NCBI GenBank assembly: GCA_022495005.1
Contig: JAGYXB010001578.1
Span: 124,001 to 188,000 of the forward strand
Length of the DNA stretch: 64,000 nucleotides
DNA from: Rhyacophila brunnea
Lineage: Eukaryota; Arthropoda; Insecta; Trichoptera; Rhyacophilidae
Reading direction: 5' to 3'
The position numbers and the translations under genes were made by a program. Below the pieces are notes generated by a model that was given only the letters and a program-made list of their open reading frames with translations, ran no database searches and was not told the DNA's origin. This document shows, in pieces, positions 29,273 through 40,300 of this stretch (position 1 is its first letter; each line of letters starts with the position of its first letter).

Positions 29273-29920
29273 TAGGGAAGCCAATCCCGAGCCAAATTTT
29301 TGATCCCGGGATTCCGGGATTTTTCGATAGTTAATATTAAATTTTTATATACTTATACAAAAAACATTGATAAAATCGGTCAAAAATAAATCTTGTATAA
29401 TTAAATTTATGCTATTTAAGACATTTATTGTTAATGTTGTGTTTAGTGTTTGCATAATATATTATATGAGATTGCTATTTCTGATAGTAAAGATGTAATG
29501 AATGGGTTAGGGAGATTTAAAATAAGTAAATCATGGTTTATGACCTTTCCGGTTCAAAAATCTAATTACTCAACCAAATATCACACTGTCGTAAAACGTC
29601 TGAGATCATGGTGGAATCACTTTGTTCAAAGTGCGAAGCATTGTTTTTTTACAATATTTCTCATTTTTATTAATTTATGTGAAAAAATAAAATGAATTGG
29701 CAACACACGGCTAATAAATCAAACTTCATTCAAACTCAGTTTATTTTTAATGTAGTTATATGTTATTAAAAGTATTTTTTCTATTATATTTTCATTTTTA
29801 TTTTATTTTCCATAAAAAATGATAAAAAAAATCAATCCCGAAAGTTTCGGGATTATGTTTACCAATCTCGGGATACATAGGTATCGAAAATAGTTCGGGG
29901 TCCCGGGATTGGAAACCCTA
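29273..29920. mobile_element. hAT element with TAGGG...CCAATCCCG ends
   Basis: The left end is TAGGGAAGCCAATCCCGAGC. The right end reads in reverse as TAGGGTTTCCAATCCCGGGA. Flanks GTCTGAAC (29265-29272 and 29921-29928) are identical. CCCGGGATT-type words recur just inside both ends as subterminal repeats. The interior frames carry no recognisable transposase. Confidence 0.92.
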
Positions 29921-29928
29921 GTCTGAAC

Positions 29929-30971
29929 TATATCACAGTGAAAGTCAAAACAGTATTGAGTAGACATTTCCATACCTATTCTGGTATAAGGCTGAACAAC
30001 TTGTAGGTAGGTATACTATCCACCTGTGGGATAAATACACAACGAAGCGGCTAGGACAAAAGGACTAAGTAACATTTTGGGTACTATACTATTAATAAAT
30101 TGTTTACGATTGTTTAGAATAAATCTATCTTTCAACGTCTTCAAACTGTACCAGAAAGGTTTATTTCGTGTTAAAGCAATACCTATTTTTTAGTTTAGGT
30201 AGTTAGTAGAAAATATATGACGACTGACGAGTCTAAAGATGTTGAATCTTCTTCTATATGGAGCCTTCTACGGTTTCCCTATGCAAATCAGTGGACCAAG
30301 TTTCATTAAGTAAGTGCTATTTTTGTATGCCAAAGAAAAATAGGTGAAACTCAGAGCAGTAATAAGCATAGAGAGAGAATATTGTCCGATTATATGAAGC
30401 CGGTTTCTTTGCGTTGTTACGCACAGTTGAACCTCAATTTTATTATTATTAACTTACTTATAAAACGTTATACCACATCTCGGTTCTCAGTGCGGCACAT
30501 TGCATCACATTTCAATACAATACAGTTAACCATATTTTCTATTAAGTTGACTAAACACATTGACCACTAAATTTATATATCGCAAAACAAAACTACTTAT
30601 ATTAAATTTCAGCAACACGTACTCCCGATTTTACCCTAAGCACATTAGACAAACCAATATTTACCGGCTTCACGACTTAGCTTCACTAAGTCGTTTATTC
30701 ATAATGTCCGCTATCTTACTATGATGCTTTCTCACTCGCACTTAGTTTAGTTTTTGTTCAGACCTTGAACGATTTTTTTTATTTCATATTTTGTATGAAA
30801 ATTAGTAATCCCGGAATCCTTTTTTGACCCACTATCATCTCTATTGAAAAGGGTTTTCTTCAACTTGACGCTTGGACAAAATTTATAAATGTCACATTTC
30901 AAATTGGTCTCTGTAAAATAGCAAATTGCGACTCGATATTGTAGGATACATAGGTATTATTTAATTATTTC
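29929..30971. other. Intergenic, nothing assignable
   Basis: No gene or bounded repeat recognised between two hAT elements. The end of this stretch, 30964-30971, is the target duplication of the next element. Confidence 0.45.
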
Positions 30972-31478
30972 CAGTGACATCCCTAGGCGGTCATTAAGCA
31001 GAGTTATAATGCCATTCTTTCCCATTTTTAGTTAATTTTTTCCTGAAAATTCGTTAGGTAAGTACTTAGAACCTTTTTTAATATTTATTTCCATTTTAAG
31101 CAGACGAATAAATACAGAAAAAAAAATACACATCATCTACTGAGAATTAGATCATTTCCATGAAAAATGCTCCTAGACAGAGGTGGTTTTAGGTAAGTGG
31201 AGGTCTGTGGCGCTGAGAAGTTTGGAGGCACCCATGTGAAAATTTTGCCTATAGGTACGCTAAACCGCCATTAAAATATATTTTACAATACAATAATAGT
31301 TATGTTGTCAGGATTGTTTATGCTACGATTATTTTTTTTAAACCAAGATATCGTTACTTTCCAATGAAGCGACCATATCGTCTGCTTGACGGAAAACCGC
31401 CACTGCCTCGTTGTAATATTTGTATACGTTCCTTCATTCACCAACCTTTATAATGTGCCACACTACGGGACGTCACTG
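30972..31478. mobile_element. hAT element, CAGTGACATCCC ends
   Basis: The left end CAGTGACATCCCTAGGCGG and right end ACGGGACGTCACTG are inverted. Flanks ATTATTTC (30964-30971 and 31479-31486) are identical. The ends resemble family A but the interior differs. A possible second insertion inside (CAGAGGTGGTTTT near 31191 against AAACCGCCACTG near 31404) lacks matching flanks and is left uncalled. Confidence 0.9.
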
Positions 31479-32057
31479 ATTATTTCTATATAAATAATTA
31501 ATAATTGTGATGTGCCTATTCAACAAACTTTCTGGATTAACACACCCGATAAAGTGTTCATAAAACTAATTTCTTGTGTAATTTCTGTAAGCAAACAACG
31601 GAAAATGGAGCCATTTTATTTAATTATCTTTAATAATATATATAATAATAGTCTTTAATGTTTCTTCGCTTAAGAATGTATTAAAAACCCGATAATAATC
31701 ATTTAAATATAAATCTTTTAAAAAAAATAATTAAATATTCTCAATTCATATTCATTTTATTTTTTAACAGTTTTCATGAACAATTTCTTTACAGACATAC
31801 AAAAACAATACTTTCAATGACTTCGGTAAAAAACATTTAATATAATATTAAGTATAATATTATTATTAGTATCGATTGGATAGTATTTAATAAATTTACC
31901 TAATTACACATTTAGAGAGCTTAAAAACATGACAATAGTAAATACACACCTATAACTTAAATATAAATATTTTAACTGTACAGGGGATATAAAATATACA
32001 TAATGTAAAACCATTATTTATTCACGAATAGTCTACAAACGAGCGAAGAGACTTTCA
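31479..32057. other. Region 3' of the chitin-binding gene
   Basis: AT-rich with no frame of note. A minus-strand AATAAA at 32017-32022 lies about 36 bp past the stop codon and could serve for polyadenylation. Further AATAAA words occur downstream, so the true end is uncertain. Confidence 0.4.
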
Positions 32058-34387
32058 TCAATTCTCGCAGTCATTTGGTTTTTCATGAGTACAACTCACG
32101 GCACTATGATTAAAAAATGTTCCTAAATCACAACTAAACACCATATCGAGCACTTGCCGCGGGCTGAACCCCGGGGAACAAAAATGAAACGTCCTACAAT
32201 CAGTTTTATCAGGATAAAACTTGTAATATTTTTTCCCCTTGCACGAAAATTTCACGGTGGTTGCATTTTTTTCACCCATAGTCACTAAATTCACTGAAGT
32301 TAGATTGTACTTTTTTAAACTTTGTGACGAATTGTTTGAATTGATTTTCGAATCTACAAAGCTCACTGTGGTACTTTCTATTGTGGCTACGTCTAGTGTT
32401 GTTTTCGCAGAACTGTTTTCCGTCGTAGGTTCAAAAGTTTTTGATTTTGCAATCGAATCGGTAATAATTACATCTGTTTTCTTGAAGTGGTCATTTAAGA
32501 TACCCTGAATTGTGCTTGTATTATGTGAGTTCATTGCGTTAGGCTTAGGCGTTAGTGATCGTGTTATTTTGTTAATTTTATTTTGAGATTTTGGTTTATT
32601 GGAATTTGATATTCCTATAACCTTAAATCCTAAGAATGGTTTTTCGGTAGATTTTTTATTTGATTCATTGTAAATGGAATCTTCTGAACCTCTTTTCTTA
32701 GATGACTCATTATTTTCGTACGTCAAGGGTTCATAATTATCATCAACGTAATCGGGAGGAATCCAAGGAGTTGTTGTAATTACTGTCGATTTTTTTGAGA
32801 GATTTTGATCTTCATCTTTATTTGATTTGTCGTTGTGCGGCGTATTCGTTGGTGTTAGGTCTATACTAATAGGATCTTCTAAATCGGTGCTTAGCGTGGT
32901 AGTTGAGGTAGTTTTATTAAATTGTTGGTTTTTTTCAGTGTATACTTCAAATGTGGTCTGCCTCACTATTCTATTTCTCAAATGTTTTTTGTTACTTCGT
33001 TTAGATCGGTTCCTGGCTAACTTTGGAACATCAAGGAAGAAGGGATCCAACAATACATCTGATTCTTTATAATTATCATAGTTTGTGGGTACGAGAGGCT
33101 TGACAGCATGGACAAGACTTCCAACGGTGTAATTCAATTTTTTACCATTACTGTCGCTGACTGATGCACTCGCCGTGACAATAACTCGGGGGAGACTTTT
33201 AGTGTAGTTATTATTTCTAGTCGCCCACGTGTTATAGTAAGGAGTAGACGTAATCGTGGTAGTTTCCACGGTTTTTTCAGATATTGTCTTATCTTCATAT
33301 TTATCAGCTTCTTGACTTCGTTTGTGTTCATAATGATATTGTGAAAAATCTTGATGGATAAACGGATACGTAGGTGTCAATTTTTCGAAATCGTATTCAC
33401 TTTCGATAGAAATTTCATGTCTCTCTGATGGCTGGTAGCTCTGGAAAGCTTTAGGGGGCACTTTAGAAATCTGTTTTTGATTTTGATTCGGGCTTGAAGA
33501 ACTCGACTGACTCGGTTTGAATCCTTGAGGCGATTGCGGTTTTCTGAAGCTGAAGTAAAGTGGTTCATTTTGTTGTTTGGGAGCCGAGAGACCTTGGTGT
33601 CCGGTCGGTATATTCCCATGGGTGTTTGGAGTCGGTACCAGTGGAGTCCTTTTTGGTGTATTGAAAGGTTGGTAAGTGTTGAATTTTTCAACATATTTTT
33701 TAGTGTCAGACTGCGGCGTGGAGCTAGTTAAGTAGGCTCTATTAATGGGAGAATTTTCATTAGCGTTATTAGCGGATTTCAGTCCATCAGCATTGTACGT
33801 TCCGTGTCCAGTGTGAGTGGTGACGGTGACATGTGAATTTTGGCCGTCGCTGGAGAACGATTGCTGCTGGAAGGAAATGGCAGGAGTCTTCCGGCTGGCG
33901 TCGTTTTGTTTATTGTGATGATATATAAAATCTTGCGGGCTAAAAAGTTGTGAATTATCATCGACGTTCGTAGATTTAGAATCGTCTTCCCCGCTGCTCT
34001 GAACATCGTAGTCTTTGTATTTGTTCTTCTGTCCGGATAAATTTGGCTGTGGCCTCTGCAGCTGAGAGTCGGTGTTGTAATGTTGGTAGTGGTGGCTAGA
34101 TTGCGTTGTCGCATTCTTTTTCGGAACATCGCTGTTATCATTGTCGTCGATTAAGTCATAGGTGTCGTCTTCTGTGTCGCTGGAATCATGGTAAGACTGA
34201 ATGGTGGTGTGATAGTAGGTGGTTTTGGGTGTGGTGTGGTAGACTCGGGGGGTGGTCGTCGTGATGGGTCGTTTTGTGGTAGTCGTTGTGGTAGTGACGA
34301 CTGTTGTAGATTTCGGCGTAGTTGACGTCTCGTCGTATACTTCTTCGAGATCATATTCTTCGTCTTCTTCTTCTTCATCATCAGCAT
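32058..34387 (-). CDS. Last exon: acidic/Thr-rich spacer and C-terminal CBM14
   Basis: The acceptor TTTACAG lies at 34388-34389 and the stop TGA at 32058-32060. The exon completes a Gly/Asp codon split as G plus AT, matching exactly the phase left by exon 42229-42100. Order of features is DADDEEEEDEEYDLEEVYDE, a Thr run, a long low-complexity Ser/Asn/Gln/Pro region, a KRSNKKHLRNR basic cluster about 460 residues in, more Thr/Ser-rich sequence, and the terminal CBM14 cysteines. Length and composition resemble insect mucin-like matrix proteins. No transmembrane segment was seen. Confidence 0.92.
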
Positions 34388-37300
34388 CTGTAAACCAGAA
34401 AAAAAGATATAAAAAAAATATTTTTGAGAAATAGGGCAATTTTCCAAAATTACAGAAAAATCATTGAAATTCAAATATTTTTAAATGATGTTTATCATAT
34501 ATAGAATCTTTTTATTATTTTTTCAAAATTATTTGTCACAACCAATAGGGAACATTTATAATATGTTCTAAATTGGTAAAAAATGGAAAATCTCGGGTAA
34601 ATTATCAGTTTATGTCAGCCCAGTCCGTAAACTTGATAGGAAAACCGGCAATATAACAATGATCTCTCCTATGATATCTCGTAAATCAAGTAAATACAAT
34701 ATAATAATCTCGTGTATATAATATATATATTATACTGTAAATATTAAATGCCCTTTAGCGAACAATATAGTTGGTTGATTCTAAAATGTAAAATCGCTGT
34801 AGAGCCGATCATTATAGTCTTGGAGCATCCGTAGCCCGCTTGGGTATAATAAATGACCCTACGTCGCGAAGAAATTAAGGTGATATCTTTACCTACCAGA
34901 GGCACCTAGCGGAAAAATACGAAGCTGGCAATTTGAGACATTTTTTTTGATAATTCACAATTTCAACTGTGACAACTGTGTACAATGGGAAAAATAAAAT
35001 ATATTTTTTTATTTCAAAGAGAAAGCGACAAATAAGAAAAAACGGCTAAAAATAAGGGTTTTACTATTAGATACATTTATTGTTCCAAGTAATTTCTTGA
35101 AACAAAATTATCGATTTATGTTGTTTGATAAGTTTTCTTGGAACTGGTGTATCTATTTTGTCAATTAATTATAGTTATAATGTTTTTTTTCAATCTAAAA
35201 AACATTGATTTTTACGAAAAATAAAAATGTATTTTATTCGGTTATTTTTGAATAATTGCAACAAACGAATACGACGATTTGTTCAATTTTTTTTTTAATT
35301 TTTAGATATAATTTATGTAATATTTTAATTGCGTTTTAATGAGGTTTTTGTCAATTAACATTTTTTAATTACTATGCACCAGGAGGTGGCGCCTCTAACG
35401 GCGAAAAGTGGCAATTATATTTTCTATAAGATTTGAATTGGTGTGTTTTCTAATTGCCGTAAACTTATTTTTATGAGCATCGGAAACACTCCCCTATGAT
35501 GAATTCATTCCTGACGAATGGTGGTGTTGTTTAGAAACCAAGTTTAGAAAAGTCCCTCAAACTACGATTTAAACAAAAGAAATATTTTATTACGAATGGT
35601 CTGAAACAATTTGAGAAATTTATGTTAGCATTAAAATTAAGCCGTCTTCTCATTTGTTTACTTGTATATTGATAAAATAAAGCAAACATTCATCATCAGT
35701 CAATTTCAATACACTTCTAGCAACGTTCCCTCTAATTTTTATATTGTGTGTGTGGTAAATTTACACCCCCCCCCCCCACAAACAAACTCATACAATTTTT
35801 CATTAAAACTTATATTGTTAAGGTCAGTGACGTCCCATGGGGGTAGGCAGATTGAGCGTCGCTGGGGGCGGCGGTTGCTCGAAGGGCGGCAGATCAAGGA
35901 TAATCATTTGGTATATTATAAAGAAATAGCTACCAAATTTAGTAAAAACGAAGATATCTACCCATTAAAAAAATCAGCTCACCGGTTGGATACAAAATAT
36001 ATTTATTAATACAAAAGGTTTAATGTGACTGTGGTTTTTTGTCGGGTTCGCAATGTCTAGTTTACTTTCGTTGCTCTTCGACGTCTTTGGTGACCAGAAA
36101 CGAAACGTGCAGATTTGCGAATAATTAGAGTCTGACTAATTAACCATGGCGCATGGAAGTTGCGTTAGCCCTCAAAATTAAAGATGTCAACGATTTGAGT
36201 CTATATCGTAGTGTCGCGCCGCTATTATATCTTAAACCTTAGCGATCTCAGGCTAAAAACTAATATCATTACAAATGTTTCCAAGTTTAAGACCAAAAGC
36301 GACAAGGATCGCCCTTAATTTCTCAAAACAGAGTAAATTAATGTATTTCAAAAATGACATGTAAGAATAACCAACATCAAAAAAATCCCCACTTTTAGGG
36401 GAAAATATTTTAAATTTAATTTTTTATGTTTTAGTGGGTATATGTTTTGTTAGTAATGTATCCATATAACACATTTCTTAGATATTGGAGTCATGAAAGG
36501 ATGATAAAAAATACTGTATAGAAATGGGGCGGCATTTTGTCTAGGGACGTCACTGGATCCACATCATGACCCCCTCAACGAGGGGCTAACAGGGCTCCAG
36601 CCTGGGGGGCCTGGCGAGGCAGGTCGAACAGTTAAGTGAGATAAACCCACACAAAAAAGTCGAGCAGAATTTTATTTTATAATTATTTTTGAAGTTATAC
36701 TTCTTTATGCGCGTTTAGAAAATCAGATCAGAGTGTATTTTTGGCGTGTGACATGTAACACATATATTTTTTTTCACACGAAAAAAATCGCATTCGATTA
36801 GATTCGAACCACGATTGTTCGGTTATCAGCCGAACGCACTGCCTTTACGCCACAGTATGATAATGCAATCGTGATGATTATACAGTATAATATTATGGTT
36901 TAGAATTGTTCCGTTCCCTAAGCAGCGAACTTATTATTATATGTACTAAGAATTGTTCCGTTGCCTAAGTAGAAACGAATTTATTATTGTTGGCCAAAAT
37001 AAAATAAAAAAACCGAGAAATAATTAAAATTGTCTTTAAGTGTCTAGAATAAATCACCGGCATTCCAATAAGCGGCCCTCCTTTACTCTAGTTTTTATTC
37101 ATATGGGGCTATTAAAACGTCAATTCTATCTTATATCACACTTTATTATTTGACAAATCTGAAACATGACGTCTCGCGCAATGACGTGATCATAGCCGAC
37201 CATCGTGCCCATAGAATAAGGAGTATGGATTATTTTTAAAACAATGCTTACGGGCCCTTTTAATTAATTTTGTAATTAACGTGTTAATTTGCATTTGAAA

Positions 37301-40300
37301 AGTAATTAGCAAAAACACAATTTTGTGCGGCCCGTAAGCTATGGGTTAATAGTTTTCCAGATTTAATCGTTTTTCTCTTAATTGTGTTGATAAGAAAATT
37401 ATTCGTTGTGGAAAAACTATGTTTATTGTGATACCTATATGCTCCGCCTATAAGAGAAGTAGTAATTTTATTATTGCGTTTCATACATTTTGTTACGTAA
37501 TAATAAGATAATATTAATATTATTATGTAAAAAAACAAAATATTATTCAAGGTACGTGAACGAAATGCTGTAATTACCGAAGAAAATTTTTTTTTAGTAA
37601 AAAAATACCCAAATATATAATAAAGTTACTATATTGTACGTATTGTGAGGGAAATTCTACTTTTCTAGCTTCTAACTTCAAAAGAAAATCAAAACAGTTG
37701 TCAGAGTTCCGGTGACTTCGACGTGCAAATTTTAAATGAGCCGGATCCGCTGGCGAGGGGGGGGGGGTTTATACCCCTACGATATTTTATAGTGAGAAAA
37801 TGCGCATGCGCGGATTTTTTGGGCGACCATTTTTTTCATATAATGTCTTTTGTTTTCGATTTTTCTCGGAGCGGCTGTCAAAATCTTTTTCCATTTTCAA
37901 ATAACTACGTGGAGATTTCGATATCACATTGGCAACTCTTTGGTCGCGGAATAATATTAAATTTTTTAATTTAAAAACTTTCTTTAATGGTTTTCATATC
38001 CCAATATAATATTATTATAGATATTGATCGTGAGTGCCAAGTGAAATTCAGATCACATCGACTGCATGGCTTTCAACTACAATACAATATAATCCAATAA
38101 TATGTACTATCGCCAAATACATCGTTTGATCGTGGGTGCATTATAAAACAGATAATTAAGATCTAGTCAAAGAATCTAGTTTATCACAAGTTTTGTTTTT
38201 ATTTTGTTACGCCAAAGAAATATAACTTCTAACGCGCGTACATAAATACACACACCGATTATTTTTTGCGTGTTTCCTAATAAAAATGATTATTTATCCA
38301 ATATGGCGAAGGGTCGCATGTTACTTGGCTATCACAAAAGAGCGTCGCGATCTCTGCTCAGTGACGTCCTGTGGGGGTAGGCAGAATGAGCGTCGCTTGG
38401 GGGCGGCAGTTACTCGAAAGGTGGCAAATTGAGGAGAATCATTAGGTATATATAGAAATAGGTAGGTACCACAGCTTAGCTAAAATTCAGCTCATTGGTT
38501 GGAAATAAAATGCATTAATTAACATAATAGGTTTAACAGGACGGTATTTTTTGTCGGGGTCGTGATGTCTAGTTTACTTCCGTTGTCCTTCGACGACACG
38601 TCCTTGGTGAGCAGCAATGCTACATGCAAGTTGTCAGGTGTAGTATTTTTAAATGTATCTGAATCCGTGGGCTCTCAATATTGTCTATTAAAGTAGAGAT
38701 GGCATTTAAATTAGGTTTAGTGGTCTATTTTGTTAGTACTGTAACCATACAACACCTTTCTCAGATATTGGAGTCATGAAAGGATGATAAAAATAGTGTA
38801 CTTATAACAAAATGGGGCGGTATTCTGGCGCTGCCTAGGGGCGGCATTTTGTTTAGGGACATCACTGGTTTAGGTAGGTACCTATTTATTAATTTCAGCG
38901 ATTTTATATAATAATAACACTAACAACGATAATTTTTGAATTACCTACTTAAATAAAAAAATAGGAAATAAAGAAAAAAAGTAACTGTTTTTACTTCATT
39001 AGATAATTAATAATTATCAGTTTTGTATTAGCTACCACAATTTTTAATTTTGCTTATGTGTTCCTTTCCTTCATGGCCACTCTTGACTAGTCATATAAAT
39101 TCGGTTGAAGCACACTTGAGTGCATGGCAACCTCAGTTTAGGTAACTGTTCCTGAGACATTCTCAGTTATAAAAAAGCAATTAGACGAAATAATGTTCGC
39201 GCTTACGCAGTAGGTAGGTACAAGTTAATTTTCCTGAATCATCTCGTATAAAAAGACATACATATCCTGAAAAACTATCGCGTTTGATATAATATATGCA
39301 TTGAATTCTATTACCATTTCTTCAAGTGAATGTGAACGTGAATTTATGCAAATGAATCTAATTATCACCCCAATAAGAGCTTCTTTGAAGACCAAAACAG
39401 TTTCTGGACTTTTGTTCATCAAACTCGTCGGACCACCTTTGACACTTTATGGTCCTTCAAAATACGTTGATCGGTGGTTACTCGATTGAAGACATTCATC
39501 CATAAACTCTCAGAAAAGGAATCAAGACGATTTGCCAAACGAAAATTGGACTGAACTTTGGAAATCACCATGGCCCCCACAAAGGGGGGACTGGCTCTGG
39601 CCTGGGGAATTGACCAGATAAATGAGATAAACGCACATCACAAATTTGCCCAATCGTAAAAAAAAATCACCTGCAATTTCCTTCAGGCGTATTAACATTT
39701 TAAAATATGTGGTTGTGTAATTAATTGCATTTTTTGGTTAATTTTTGTTGATACACTGAATGAATACCCTTAATTTTACCTCGAACACCATTTGAAAAAC
39801 GCTACTATAGAGCGTCACACTGCCTTTAACCTAAGTCAGTGGTCGGCAAACTCATTTGTCAACAGAGCCAAATATCAACAGTACAACGATTAAGATTTCT
39901 TTTGAGAGCCAAATTTCTTAATTTTAAATTATATAATATGTAGGTACAATGTTTATTAACTTGATATCATACGTAATAATGATCTTATTTATTGATAAAA
40001 ATTAAATTGTAAGTATGGTATCCATAAAATTAAATAATGACAATGACTGACAAACACTCAATGTGAATAGTGGTCTTCTATAGAATAGTTGTCTCCTTGT
40101 ATAGTTTGGGAAGCCAGGTTTGCATGTTGTTGTTTTTAATTTTAAGCACAATTCCAGGTTCTCATCAATAAAACGACTCCTCAATTTACTCTTGATTTCC
40201 TCTCATATAAATCTCTTTACTAACCACAAGACTTACAATAATCATTGTTGGAATATTGTCTTCAGTAATTAAATACAGAACTTGATTTTTCTTGACTCTT

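Larger units (their letters stand above)
35825..38867. mobile_element. Composite of two hAT family A copies with common target duplication
   Basis: The left family A copy (35825-36555) is preceded by GTTAAGGT. The right copy (38359-38867) is followed by GTTTAGGT, a seven-of-eight match. The inner flanks (GATCCACA after the left copy, TCTCTGCT before the right) match neither each other nor the outer flanks. This is the pattern expected if the outermost ends were cut and inserted together, carrying 36556-38358 as cargo. The cargo includes family B fragments and a tRNA-like SINE head. Confidence 0.65.

Noticed and set aside
31191..31404. A further hAT nested in 30972-31478 (CAGAGGTGGTTTT against AAACCGCCACTG)
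   Set aside because: The ends are inverted, but the flanking 8 bp (CTCCTAGA and CCTCGTTG) do not match.
33377..34141. Additional minus-strand frames of 105-120 codons and plus-strand frames inside the large chitin-binding exon
   Set aside because: They are shifted frames of a low-complexity Ser/Thr/Asn-rich coding exon; only the long frame continues into the CBM14 cysteines and matches the splice phase.
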